Shown in pieces: positions 17,904-26,930 of a DNA stretch of 64,000 nucleotides. Position numbers and translations under genes: made by a program. Numbering within the stretch: position 1 is the stretch's first letter; the number at the start of each line of letters is the position of its first letter. Under the pieces are notes generated by a model, which saw nothing but the letters and a program-made list of their open reading frames with translations, made no database searches and had not been told where the DNA came from. Origin of the DNA: JAQUOA01 sp037443785 (lineage in GTDB: Bacteria > Bacteroidota > Ignavibacteria > UBA10030 > UBA8401); the NCBI GenBank assembly GCA_037443785.1, contig JBBINR010000009.1:1-64000 (forward strand), written 5' to 3'.

Positions 17904-18836
17904 ATGAAAATTGCAATCATCGGCACCGGAGGTGTTGGCGGATATTTCGGGGGCAAACTTGCCATCGCAGGAAACGACGTAACATTTTTTGCACGCGGCG
18001 AACATTTGAACGCAATCCGAAAAAACGGATTGACCGTAAAAAGCATCAATGGAGATTTTACCATTGCGAATGCGAAAGCGACCGATACGATTGAGCGGAT
18101 CGGTGTCTGCGATCTTATCATTCTCTGTGTGAAAGCATGGCAGGTGAAAGAAATTGCGCCGAAACTTCTTCCCATTATTGACAAAGAAACAATGATTCTT
18201 CCGATGCAAAACGGTGTTCTTGCCGCAGATGAATTGAAAACAGCAATCAATCCTCATAATATCATCGGCGGATTGTGTCGAATTATCAGCAAGATTGAAT
18301 CGCCGGGAGTAATTAATCATTTGGGAGTGGAACCGACAGTTGTCTTTGGCGAATTGGATAATACTAAAACGCCGCGCATCCAAAGAATAAAAGAGCTGTT
18401 CGATGCCGCCAAAGTAAATGCGCAGATTGCCAACGATATTCATGCCGAGCTGTGGAAAAAATTTATTTCTATCTGTGTCGGCGGATTGCTGGCAGTGACA
18501 CGCTCAACATATGGAGAATTGCGGGAGATGAAAGAAACGCGCGAACTTACGATTCAATTGCTAACGGAAATTTACAATCTTTCAAGAAAAGCCAAAATCA
18601 ATGTCGGTGCCGATTATGTTCAAAAAGCAATAGCATTCATTGATACATTGCCGTACGAGTCTACCGCTTCGCTGACGCGCGATGTATGGGAAGGAAGACC
18701 GTCTGAAATAGAATATCAAAATGGGTCGGTGGTAAAACTTGCAGAACAACACGGAGTCGATACCCCGGTAAATCGATTTGTATATTATTCCCTCCTGCCG
18801 ATGGAAAAAAGAGCGAGAAAACAGGTAGTGTCTTAA
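17904..18836 (+). CDS. panE: 2-dehydropantoate 2-reductase (ketopantoate reductase)
   Basis: 310 residues; reduces 2-dehydropantoate to pantoate with NADPH in pantothenate synthesis. The N-terminal Rossmann motif is GTGGVGGYFGG (about 7-17). MQNGV (about 95-99) and KFISICVGGLLAVTRSTYGE (about 185-204) hold the conserved Asn and the catalytic Lys region of ApbA/PanE. The C-terminal helical domain ends with S-L-T-R-D-V-W-E-G-R-P-S-E-I-E, a family hallmark. It could act on a related ketoacid, since PanE paralogs vary, but coaBC elsewhere in the window fits a CoA role. Confidence 0.88.
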   Translation: MKIAIIGTGGVGGYFGGKLAIAGNDVTFFARGEHLNAIRKNGLTVKSINGDFTIANAKATDTIERIGVCDLIILCVKAWQVKEIAPKLLPIIDKETMILPMQNGVLAADELKTAINPHNIIGGLCRIISKIESPGVINHLGVEPTVVFGELDNTKTPRIQRIKELFDAAKVNAQIANDIHAELWKKFISICVGGLLAVTRSTYGELREMKETRELTIQLLTEIYNLSRKAKINVGADYVQKAIAFIDTLPYESTASLTRDVWEGRPSEIEYQNGSVVKLAEQHGVDTPVNRFVYYSLLPMEKRARKQVVS

Positions 18837-18854
18837 TTTGAAACGTAACAACGC

Positions 18855-18918
18855 CGTCATGCTGATGCATGTCAGCATCTATCCTATTTATAGATGCCGA
18901 AACGAGTTCGGCATGACG
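18855..18918. repeat. Intergenic hairpin repeat, copy 5
   Basis: CGTCATGC (18855-18862) faces GCATGACG (18911-18918), with inner arms ATGCTGA..TCAGCAT and ATGCCGAA..TTCGGCAT. It differs from copy 4 at only a handful of positions. The two lie as direct repeats around 16737-18836. Confidence 0.8.
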
Positions 18919-18992
18919 CTATCTGTTAAATTAGGACGCATTAAAAAGCAATAATCTTTTTTCCCCATTCAAATTAATCGTATATTTTTTTA

Positions 18993-19877
18993 ATGTCAGT
19001 AAAGCACCCAGCATATCACGGCATCAGGACAACTCTTACAGGAATTGTTGCAAATTTTTTTCTCGCACTCATCAAAGGCATCGCCGGCTACATCGGCAAC
19101 TCCTACGCATTGATCGCCGACGCCATTGAATCCTTTTCGGATATTGTCAGCTCGTTGATTGTTTTTGCCGGATTGCGAATTGCGGCAAAACCCCGCGATG
19201 AAAATCATCCGTATGGGCATGGAAAGGCGGAACCGGTCGCCGCAATGATTGTGTCGTTGAGTTTAGTCGGCGCGGCAATCACGATTGTTGTGCAAAGCAT
19301 TTACGAAATCATCACGCCGCATCACGCGCCGGAACCGTTCACCCTGATTGTTTTGATCGTTGTTGTGATCGTAAAGGAATCACTCTTCCGTTTTGTTTTC
19401 CGCGTCGGCAATTCGATCGAAAGCACGGCGGTAAAAACCGACGCGTGGCATCATCGAAGCGACGCAATTACATCGGCAACTGCATTTGTCGGCATCAGCA
19501 TTGCATTGATCGGCGGACCGGGATACGAAAGTGCCGATGATTTCGCAGCGTTATTTGCCTCGGCTATTATTGCCTTCAACGCCTATCGTATGTTCCGCCC
19601 TGCGTTAGATGAAGTGATGGACATTGCACCGTCGCCGGAAATTGTTGAAAATATCAGATTAATCGCATCCCATGTTCCCGGCGTCATTGGATTAGATAAA
19701 TGTCTCGTTCGAAAAATGGGATTCGAATACTACGTCGATCTTCATGTTGTTGTTGACGGCAATGCACCGGTAAAAGTCGGTCATCTCATCGGCCACAATG
19801 TAAAAGATGCCATCATGAATGCCAACCCACGCGTCAACGACGTGTTGATTCATATTGAGCCTTCGGAATTACTTTAA
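18993..19877 (+). CDS. Cation diffusion facilitator (CDF) family transporter
   Basis: 294 residues; exports divalent metals (Zn, Fe, Mn, Co or similar) by proton exchange. Six membrane helices lie in about 10-215. The first metal site is in ALIADAIESFSDIVSS (helix 2) and the second in KTDAWHHRSDAITS (helix 5). HPYGHGKAE follows helix 2. The C-terminal cytoplasmic domain (about 215-290) is the usual regulatory part. Helix 2 pairs D and D and helix 5 has H-H-x-x-D, a set seen in broad-range CDFs; the actual metal cannot be told. Gene stands alone. Confidence 0.92.
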   Translation: MSVKHPAYHGIRTTLTGIVANFFLALIKGIAGYIGNSYALIADAIESFSDIVSSLIVFAGLRIAAKPRDENHPYGHGKAEPVAAMIVSLSLVGAAITIVVQSIYEIITPHHAPEPFTLIVLIVVVIVKESLFRFVFRVGNSIESTAVKTDAWHHRSDAITSATAFVGISIALIGGPGYESADDFAALFASAIIAFNAYRMFRPALDEVMDIAPSPEIVENIRLIASHVPGVIGLDKCLVRKMGFEYYVDLHVVVDGNAPVKVGHLIGHNVKDAIMNANPRVNDVLIHIEPSELL

Positions 19878-19904
19878 TTGTTTCATTACAGGAAAGGAAT
19901 CATC

Positions 19905-20210
19905 ATGTCGCGACAGAAGGCGCTTCTCCTCCTCTCCATTTCGCTCTTCGGATTCTTGGTTCCAAACGGCATGTTTTTCTATTACGTGATCGCACGGTTC
20001 ACATCGCTGGCTGATGTTGCCCAAAATCTCCTTGCGCTGGGATTCATCATCGATGCCTTCATGGTAACCGGTATTCTTTCCGTCTGGTTTGCACGACATC
20101 CGATCGGAATTTATACTTGGAAAACATTTCTCGTCTTAAGCCTTCTCGGCGGATTAGGGTTTTCCCTTCCCTTTTTTTACTACCTGAATACAAAGAATCA
20201 TCGATCGTAA
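19905..20210 (+). CDS. Small three-helix membrane protein (DUF2834-like)
   Basis: 101 residues with three hydrophobic helices (about 7-27, 38-60, 72-93) and a final F-S-L-P-F-F-Y-Y-L-N, which matches the layout and 'SLPLFLYLRE'-like end of DUF2834 proteins. The start is ATG 19905 with GGAAAGGA upstream; the frame to 19878 overlaps the CDF stop region and has no site. Probably co-transcribed with the CDF gene (27 bases apart). Function unknown. Confidence 0.65.
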   Translation: MSRQKALLLLSISLFGFLVPNGMFFYYVIARFTSLADVAQNLLALGFIIDAFMVTGILSVWFARHPIGIYTWKTFLVLSLLGGLGFSLPFFYYLNTKNHRS

Positions 20211-20259
20211 CTGAGCGGCTGGTCTATCATCTTTCTTATCAATTTCGTAGTTTAGATAC

Positions 20260-21726
20260 ATGGATCTTGAATCATACTTCAACTCATTCCGAAAAAACAT
20301 TGTCGGAATCGATCACACGTTCACTTCTCCGTACGGAACGCAGAAGATTATTTATACTGATTGGACGGCAAGCGGACGATTGTATGAACCGATCGAACGG
20401 AAAATGCTCGACACATTCGGCCCGTTTGTCGGCAACACGCATTCTGAATCCACCATCACGGGTGGATTGATGACGCACGCATATCATCATGCACACGAAG
20501 TAATCAAAAAGCATGTTAACGCGGGATCGGATGATGTCCTCCTCTTTGTCGGCACAGGAATGACGGCCGCAATCAACAAATTTCAACGGATTCTCGGCGT
20601 GAAAGTACCGGAAAAATACAGAGATTGTTTTGTCATTCCTGAACATGAGCGGCCGATCGTTTTTGTAACACACATGGAACATCACTCCAATCAAACCACA
20701 TGGTACGAAACGGAAGTTGATGTTCATGTTATTAAAGCAACACCCATCGGACTCGTCGATCTTGACGACCTGCGCGGCGCACTGAAAAAATATGCCGATC
20801 GAACGTTGAAGATCGGATCATTTTCTGCCTGCTCGAATGTCACCGGAATCATCACTCCGTATCACCAGCTTGCCGCCATCATGCACGACAACGGCGGCAT
20901 CGCTGTCATTGATTTTGCCGCGAGCGCGCCGTATGTGCCGATTGATATGCATCCCGGCAACGAACATGAAAAGCTGGATGCGATTATTTTTTCTCCGCAT
21001 AAATTTCTCGGCGGACCCGGCACGCCCGGAATTTTGATCTTCGATAAAAATCTTTACAATCTCGAATCGCCCGATCAACCCGGCGGCGGTACGGTACTGT
21101 GGACAAATCCGTGGGGCAAACACAAATTCTCTCCCGACATCGAAGTGCGTGAAGACGGCGGAACACCGGGATTTCTCCAGGCAATCAAAGCATCGCTGGT
21201 CGTACAGCTGAAGGAAGAAATGAGAACTGATCGGATTGCCGCACGTGAAGAGGAATTGCGAACGATAATGTTCACCCAGCTGCGTTCCATACCGCGCCTT
21301 GTTCTACTGGCAAACAATGTTGAAGACCGGCTGTGCATGTTTTCATTTTATCTTGAAAATATTCATTACAATCTTGTCGTAAAATTATTAAATGACCGGT
21401 TTGGTATTCAAACTCGCGGCGGATGTTCATGTGCAGGAACGTACGGCCATTATCTTCTCCATGTCGATCAACAGCACTCTAAATCCATCACGGATAAAAT
21501 CGATTCGGGCGACCTTTCGGAAAAACCGGGCTGGATTCGCATCTCACTTCATCCAACAACAACCAATCATGAAGTACAAGTGATCGTTGATGCGCTCCAG
21601 CAGATTGAAAAAAATATTTCTGCATGGATGAATGAGTATTCATATGATCAGCACTCCAATGAATTTCACCACAAGAATGAACGCAATGCGCTGGCGGCGA
21701 TGACCGAAAAATGGTTTGAAGTATAG
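20260..21726 (+). CDS. Class V aminotransferase-fold PLP enzyme (cysteine desulfurase-like)
   Basis: 488 residues; fold-type I PLP enzyme of the class V group. The Schiff-base Lys248 is in SPHKFLGGPGTPG. Upstream are GNTHSESTITG (about 48-58) and VIDFAASAPYVPID with the PLP-ring Asp. A Cys cluster in GIQTRGGCSCAGTYGHY (about 385-401) resembles the desulfurase active-cysteine loop. It is longer than IscS/SufS, and no Fe-S assembly genes are adjacent, so a substrate cannot be assigned. Orthologs are annotated as aminotransferase class V; sulfur transfer is possible but unproven. Confidence 0.88.
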   Translation: MDLESYFNSFRKNIVGIDHTFTSPYGTQKIIYTDWTASGRLYEPIERKMLDTFGPFVGNTHSESTITGGLMTHAYHHAHEVIKKHVNAGSDDVLLFVGTGMTAAINKFQRILGVKVPEKYRDCFVIPEHERPIVFVTHMEHHSNQTTWYETEVDVHVIKATPIGLVDLDDLRGALKKYADRTLKIGSFSACSNVTGIITPYHQLAAIMHDNGGIAVIDFAASAPYVPIDMHPGNEHEKLDAIIFSPHKFLGGPGTPGILIFDKNLYNLESPDQPGGGTVLWTNPWGKHKFSPDIEVREDGGTPGFLQAIKASLVVQLKEEMRTDRIAAREEELRTIMFTQLRSIPRLVLLANNVEDRLCMFSFYLENIHYNLVVKLLNDRFGIQTRGGCSCAGTYGHYLLHVDQQHSKSITDKIDSGDLSEKPGWIRISLHPTTTNHEVQVIVDALQQIEKNISAWMNEYSYDQHSNEFHHKNERNALAAMTEKWFEV

Positions 21727-21792
21727 AAATATCGGATATCAAACACACAGCAGATTCATCTCAACCGTAATTCATAAAAATAAAACACGACG

Positions 21793-22953
21793 ATGAAACG
21801 AAGCCTTACTATTTTCATTAGCTCATTGCTTGGTATGATGAGCATCGCAGCGGCGCAAGATACTCTCAAAATCATGACCTACAACTTGGAAGGCATGAAA
21901 CCGGGGACCGATCCTGCAACACGCATTTTTTATGCTATTCAAGATCTAAAAAAATTGAATCCGGATATCATTGGCGTTCAGGAGGTCAACGAAAATTTAA
22001 ATGGAAGCGACAACCAGGCGAAAGCAATCGCCGATTCTCTCAGCGCGTATTTTGGAATTCCGTATTACACATATCTCGGCTTCACGCATCAGTCATGGAG
22101 CAATACGTTCAATGAATATGTCGGCATCATCACTAAATATCCGGTAGGACAAAGCGATTATTTGTCGCTCGTGAAGGGAGCGTTCCCGCGAAAAGTGCTC
22201 TGGAATCATATCAACACCCCTCTTGGAACAGTAAATTTTTTTAATACGCATCTCGATTATCTCAGCACCGATATTCGTATTCAACAGATTCAGCAGATCA
22301 TTGGATTCGTTGCTCAAAAAGACAGCAGTGTTCCTGCAATAGCATCGCTTCTTACCGGAGATTTTAACGATAAGCCCGACACTGCTCCTATTCTTTTGCT
22401 GACCAACAGCGGAACGGGACCATGGTTCATCGATACATATCGTGCAATAAATCCTCCGCTTCAACAAGGATACACCATTCCTGCAACGGCTCCTTCTTCC
22501 CGAATTGATTTTATTTTTTATAAGAACACGGGTCAACTGACAATCCTCTCCTCAAAAGTCGTTATGGATGACCCGTATACCGGGATCAGTTATCCTTCGG
22601 ATCATTGGGGGGTGATGACCATATTCACAAAAAATATTACAGAGATTGGAAACGACATAAATCAAACACAGCCTGAAAGTTTTGAACTGTTTCAAAATTT
22701 TCCGAATCCTTTTAATCCGACGACAACTATTTCGTACACTGTACCACACACTCAGCACGTCACCTTGCGCATATATAATTCACTTGGACAATTGATCAGA
22801 ACACTCGCGGATGAAGATCAAAGTGAGGGGTTTAAATCGATCAGCTGGAATGGAAAGAATGATTCGTTTGCAGACGTTGCCGGCGGTGTTTACTTTATTC
22901 AAATGAACAGCGGGGAGTTTCATCAGACGCGTAAACTTCTCTTAATAAAATAG
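21793..22953 (+). CDS. Exported endonuclease/exonuclease/phosphatase-family protein with T9SS tail
   Basis: 386 residues. A signal peptide (about 1-22, ending I-A-A-A-Q) is followed by an EEP domain (about 25-275) with M-T-Y-N-L-E (metal Glu), VNFFNTHLDY, LLTGDFNDKPDT and PSDHWGVM (catalytic His), so a metal-dependent phosphodiesterase fold is complete. The C-terminal 90 residues are a type A T9SS sorting domain: FELFQNFPNPFNPTTTISY and a final K-L-L-L-I-K. The protein is therefore predicted to be secreted or anchored on the cell surface. DNA, RNA or a phosphorylated small molecule could be the substrate. Confidence 0.92.
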   Translation: MKRSLTIFISSLLGMMSIAAAQDTLKIMTYNLEGMKPGTDPATRIFYAIQDLKKLNPDIIGVQEVNENLNGSDNQAKAIADSLSAYFGIPYYTYLGFTHQSWSNTFNEYVGIITKYPVGQSDYLSLVKGAFPRKVLWNHINTPLGTVNFFNTHLDYLSTDIRIQQIQQIIGFVAQKDSSVPAIASLLTGDFNDKPDTAPILLLTNSGTGPWFIDTYRAINPPLQQGYTIPATAPSSRIDFIFYKNTGQLTILSSKVVMDDPYTGISYPSDHWGVMTIFTKNITEIGNDINQTQPESFELFQNFPNPFNPTTTISYTVPHTQHVTLRIYNSLGQLIRTLADEDQSEGFKSISWNGKNDSFADVAGGVYFIQMNSGEFHQTRKLLLIK

Positions 22954-23005
22954 AAATTGTATTTCGAATTCCGCATAATAATGATTGAACAATCCTGGAG
23001 ACCAC

Positions 23006-23404
23006 TTGAAAACAACATTAGGAAGAACGATACTCTTGGTGAAAAATTATGATGAAGCGTTTGCCTTTTATGAAAAAAATTTCTTTTGCAAAAAAATTTA
23101 CGATGAGACAACGTCTAATGGACAACGTTTTCTCCATGTCGGTTTTACGGAACAGGATTCTATGGGAATTTGGTTTCTCCAGTCAGATGGCGACGAGCAG
23201 CATGAGACGGTAGGCAGGCAAACCGCGGGACAACCCACGTTGGTTATTTACACGGATAATTGTGAACAATTATATGATCACGTAAAGAAAAACCGCGTTA
23301 CCATCATCGAAAATTTGGTGACAACACCGGAAAGCAAATTTTTTCATTGTAAAGATCTCTATGGAAACCGGCTTACGGTTGTTGAATTAACAGCAAAAAA
23401 ATAG
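23006..23404 (+). CDS. VOC-superfamily protein (glyoxalase/dioxygenase fold)
   Basis: 132 residues with paired beta-alpha-beta-beta-beta units: VKNYDEAFAFYEKNFF at the N-terminal unit and a C-terminal F-F-H-C-K-D-L-Y-G-N-R-L-T-V-V-E. I chose TTG 23006 because GGAG lies five bases before it and MKTTLGRTILLV is the usual VOC start; the TTG at 22985 has no ribosome site. Metal ligands are not obvious. The reaction is unknown; VOC proteins range from glyoxalases to antibiotic-binding proteins. Next gene follows after 10 bases. Confidence 0.8.
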   Translation: MKTTLGRTILLVKNYDEAFAFYEKNFFCKKIYDETTSNGQRFLHVGFTEQDSMGIWFLQSDGDEQHETVGRQTAGQPTLVIYTDNCEQLYDHVKKNRVTIIENLVTTPESKFFHCKDLYGNRLTVVELTAKK

Positions 23405-23414
23405 CATTACAACC

Positions 23415-23954
23415 ATGAGATACATTGCGCTGCTTCGCGGCATTAATGTCGGCGGGCATAAATCAATCCTGATGAACGACCTCAAAATAATTTTTGAAGA
23501 AGACGGATTGAAAAATGTTTCGACATACATTCAAAGCGGAAACGTCATATTCGACTCCCCGTTTACGAACAGCGACGCTCTTCGCAAAAAAATTGAGCAG
23601 TTTTTATTCGACTCCCTTGGCTTCGAAGTAACAACACTCTTAAGAACAACCGATGAAATGAAAAAGATTGTCGCAAAAAACTCTTTCGTCTCACTTTATG
23701 ACAAAGCAGCAACAAAAATGTATGTCGTTTTTCTTGAACATAAACCTTTACACGATCGCCGACGTGCGCTTCTTGAAACACAGTTCGAAGGATATTCGCT
23801 GCATATCAACAATCGCGAAATCTATTGCCTGCTTGACGCAAAATTCCGCGGCAATAAATCCCCCTTTTCCAATACGACCATCGAAAAAATACTTGGTCAG
23901 CGGGCTACCACTAGAAATTGGACGACGACGCTTGCTCTATCGAAATTAGGATAA
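23415..23954 (+). CDS. DUF1697 protein
   Basis: 179 residues matching DUF1697 from the first residues: Y-I-A-L-L-R-G-I-N-V-G-G, then TYIQSGNVIFDS (about 41-52). This is an alpha-beta family of unknown function found widely in bacteria. The whole family length is present. Located 10 bases after the VOC gene and 39 bases before the haem-binding gene, so the three may form a transcript; nothing in the family suggests a shared pathway. Confidence 0.9.
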   Translation: MRYIALLRGINVGGHKSILMNDLKIIFEEDGLKNVSTYIQSGNVIFDSPFTNSDALRKKIEQFLFDSLGFEVTTLLRTTDEMKKIVAKNSFVSLYDKAATKMYVVFLEHKPLHDRRRALLETQFEGYSLHINNREIYCLLDAKFRGNKSPFSNTTIEKILGQRATTRNWTTTLALSKLG

Positions 23955-23993
23955 AATAAACACTCTGATACAAACTCATCATAGAAAGAGGAT

Positions 23994-24497
23994 ATGGTAA
24001 AAAAATTTCTTAAAGTTCTCGGTTTCGTTCTACTTGCTGCAATAATTATTGCGCAATTTATTCGTCCAGCAAAAAATATTTCCGGCGGTGCATCATCCGC
24101 TAGTGAAACAATTTTCCCGATTCCCGATAGTGTTCGGACAATCCTTACCGCCGCATGTTTTGATTGTCACAGTAATAACACACGCTATCCATGGTATGCT
24201 GAAATTCAACCTATTGGCTGGTACCTTAATAGCCATATTCAAGAAGGAAAACGAGAATTGAATTTTTCTGAATTTGCATCGTATAGAGTGAGACGCCAAT
24301 ACAGAAAATTGGAACAAATACACACATTGATCGAAGAAAATGAAATGCCGCTTCCGTCGTACACCCTCTTGCATAAAGATGCGGTTCTGTCGATACAGCA
24401 AAAAGAAATTCTTTTTTCGTGGATCAAATCAATCCGCGATTCAATCAAAGAACATACGCCGGAAGACAGTTTGAAGATGCCCAAACGAAGACCGTAA
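23994..24497 (+). CDS. Haem-binding (cytochrome c-like) domain protein
   Basis: 167 residues. One N-terminal membrane helix or signal anchor (about 5-22) is followed by a haem-attachment motif C-F-D-C-H at 55-59, with NNTRYPWYAEIQPIGWYL after it, the signature of the Bacteroidota Haem_bd domain (PF14376-type). It would sit in the periplasm, tethered to the inner membrane, and carry covalent haem c. Electron transfer or haem sensing are both possible. A GAGGAT site precedes ATG 23994. Confidence 0.87.
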   Translation: MVKKFLKVLGFVLLAAIIIAQFIRPAKNISGGASSASETIFPIPDSVRTILTAACFDCHSNNTRYPWYAEIQPIGWYLNSHIQEGKRELNFSEFASYRVRRQYRKLEQIHTLIEENEMPLPSYTLLHKDAVLSIQQKEILFSWIKSIRDSIKEHTPEDSLKMPKRRP

Positions 24498-24604
24498 AAT
24501 AAACCGCATTGTTGGTTAAATTGTTTTCGGAATCCGCATCTGTTCGATCAATTTATTACATTTTATAATTGTCGCTTTCAATTTGGAGGATAACAAACAT
24601 ATTC

Positions 24605-25984
24605 ATGTCTCTTTTGGTTCGAACAAAAATTATCATTAACAGAAGGCTTAAGGACGCGTATACTGCGCTTCAAAAAACACTTCCAGGCCCGGATTTTGGA
24701 AAATCATGGATTGTGTATATTCCCTACATTGCCGCGGCAATGCTTGGGGCAATCGTTTCCGTCTTCTACTCAAAACTTTTTCATTACGTTGAAACATCGA
24801 TTTTATATATCGCCGGAAAAAATCCGATGATATTGTTATTCATGACACCGCTCTGTTTTTACATTGCGTGGTTGATGGTAAGAACATTTGCACCAGGAGC
24901 AAGAGGAAGCGGCATTCCGCAGTTGATTGCATCACTTGATCTTGCCGTTGAAAACAAATCATCATTTATTGAAAAGATTCTTTCGTTTCGAATCATTTTT
25001 GTAAAAATCCTCAGCAGTGCTGTTGCACTCGCAGGGGGTGCGGCAATCGGACGCGAAGGACCGACGGTACAAATTTCGGCAGCAATTTTTTATTTGACCC
25101 ATCGCTACCTTCCCGCTTCGTGGGTAAAATTGAATCTTCAAAAAATGTTGATTGCCGGCGGCTCTGCCGGGCTCGCAGCAGCATTCAACACTCCTCTCGG
25201 CGGAATTGTGTTTGCCATTGAAGAATTGAGCAAGACACATATTTCAACGATTCGATCGTCGATGTTTATTGCCGTCATCGTTGCCGGCATGACGGCGCAG
25301 CTTTTTCTCGGTCCATATTTATATCTCGGTTATCCAAAAGTTAATGTGTTTACACTGTCGCAAATTCCGTTCATAATATTGATTGCAATTCTCGGCGGGC
25401 TAGCAAGCAGCTGGAGTTGCTCCTTGATTCTTTCTGTTGCCCGATGGAAAGAAACTTTTCGAAAAGCGTGGATGAATCATTTTTTTGTTATTGCCTCCGG
25501 ATTTGTTATGGCGGGATTGATTATTTCTGCAGGTCCGCTTGCCGCTGGATCTGGACGAGAAACATTGCTTACACTCCTCTTTCCATCGGATAAAACTGTT
25601 GAATGGCTTCTTCTTCCTGCACGATTTTTTGGTTCGATCATTTCCTACAGCGCGGGATTTGCCGGCGGAGTGTTTGCACCAGCGCTTGCTACCGGATCAA
25701 TTATCGGCGGAATGGTTGCAAATCTTTTTCACTTGGATACAACCAACAAAATTTTCATTCTCTGCGGAATGACTGCTTTTCTTACAGGGGTCACGCATTC
25801 GCCGTTTACTTCAGCAATCCTTGTTTTGGAAATGACTGACAGCCATTCTGCGATCTTCCCGATGATGCTTGCAGGATTGTTTGCAAATTCTGTAGCAAAA
25901 TTTATCACTAAAAAATCATTTTACGAAAGCCTTAAAGAGAATTTTCTTCCAAAACCGGAAGAAATTCTTCCACCAGCAACTTAG
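24605..25984 (+). CDS. ClC-family chloride channel/transporter
   Basis: 459 residues with about ten or more membrane helices. ClC filter motifs are present in order: G-S-G-I-P-Q (about 105-110), GREGPTVQIS with the gating Glu, and GFAGGVFAPALATGS. The gating Glu suggests a Cl-/H+ antiporter rather than a plain channel, though this is inference. There is no C-terminal CBS pair. ATG 24605 is preceded by GGAGGA 14 bases upstream, a long spacing; the in-frame TTG 24569 lies before that site and is less likely. Confidence 0.92.
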   Translation: MSLLVRTKIIINRRLKDAYTALQKTLPGPDFGKSWIVYIPYIAAAMLGAIVSVFYSKLFHYVETSILYIAGKNPMILLFMTPLCFYIAWLMVRTFAPGARGSGIPQLIASLDLAVENKSSFIEKILSFRIIFVKILSSAVALAGGAAIGREGPTVQISAAIFYLTHRYLPASWVKLNLQKMLIAGGSAGLAAAFNTPLGGIVFAIEELSKTHISTIRSSMFIAVIVAGMTAQLFLGPYLYLGYPKVNVFTLSQIPFIILIAILGGLASSWSCSLILSVARWKETFRKAWMNHFFVIASGFVMAGLIISAGPLAAGSGRETLLTLLFPSDKTVEWLLLPARFFGSIISYSAGFAGGVFAPALATGSIIGGMVANLFHLDTTNKIFILCGMTAFLTGVTHSPFTSAILVLEMTDSHSAIFPMMLAGLFANSVAKFITKKSFYESLKENFLPKPEEILPPAT

Positions 25985-25990
25985 ATATTT

Positions 25991-26845
25991 ATGAAACCAA
26001 CACTCGGGTTTATCGGCCTCGGCTTCATGGGCGCACCGATGGCAATGCGTTTGCTCAATGCAGGCTATCCGCTGCATGTGTATAATCGTACAAAAGAAAA
26101 AGCTGGATCACTGCTTCACCAAGGTGCTGTTTGGAAAAATTCTCCGGCTGAATGTGCAGAGCATGCCGATATTATTTTTTCGATGGTAACAAATGATTCG
26201 GCATTGCGTGACATTACAACATCAATCCAAACAACACTTACTGCAGGAAAAATTCATATTGATTGCAGTACCGTCTCTCCAAAACTCACGGCGGCGATAG
26301 AAAAAGAATACCGCACGAGCGGGCGATCATTCCTTCACTCGCCGGTTCTTGGTAGCATTCCTCAGGCAACGGAGGGAACGCTGCTGCTGTTTGTCGGTGG
26401 AAGTGATGAAGCTTTTACCGGTGTTGAATCTGTCTTGAAAATTCTTGGTTCAAAAATATGGAGATTTTCCGCTGCTGAACATGCGTCGAATACGAAATTA
26501 ATTATGAATTCTTTTATCGCTGGCATGATTGCAACATTGTCTCAGGCATTTGCCTTTGCAAAAAATTCCGGGGTGGACAGAACCGTACTTCTTGATATTT
26601 TACAATCCTCATCCCTTCATTCTCCGATGTATCAAGCAAAAGGAAAATCAATTCTTGAAGGGAATTTTTCACCCCGTTTTTTCCTGGAAAATCTGTTGAA
26701 AGACACCAATCTTTTCCGCGATGCCGCACAGGCATATTCGACTCCGTCGCCAATTGCCGATACGGTAAAGCAGATGTTGGAAGAAGCAGTTTCCAGAAAG
26801 CTGGGTAAAGAGGATTATTCTGCTGTAATAAAAATATTGCCATAA
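25991..26845 (+). CDS. NAD(P)-dependent 3-hydroxyisobutyrate dehydrogenase-family oxidoreductase
   Basis: 284 residues. The N-terminal Rossmann motif GFIGLGFMGAPMA (about 6-18) is typical of beta-hydroxyacid dehydrogenases; VYNRTKEKAG follows. The substrate-binding DCSTVSP motif is at about 95-101, and the catalytic Lys lies in N-T-K-L-I-M-N-S-F (about 167-175). The helical C-terminal domain is complete. N-R-T after beta-2 favours NADPH over NADH, as in glyoxylate/succinic semialdehyde reductases of this group. It starts 6 bases after the ClC gene. Confidence 0.88.
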   Translation: MKPTLGFIGLGFMGAPMAMRLLNAGYPLHVYNRTKEKAGSLLHQGAVWKNSPAECAEHADIIFSMVTNDSALRDITTSIQTTLTAGKIHIDCSTVSPKLTAAIEKEYRTSGRSFLHSPVLGSIPQATEGTLLLFVGGSDEAFTGVESVLKILGSKIWRFSAAEHASNTKLIMNSFIAGMIATLSQAFAFAKNSGVDRTVLLDILQSSSLHSPMYQAKGKSILEGNFSPRFFLENLLKDTNLFRDAAQAYSTPSPIADTVKQMLEEAVSRKLGKEDYSAVIKILP

Positions 26846-26930
26846 GATGATTTTATGTTTTTCATATCCCTAGAATGGTTTTCAATCGGGAATGTTTGTA
26901 TCTTCAAAAAATAACCGGCGAGAGCGCATC

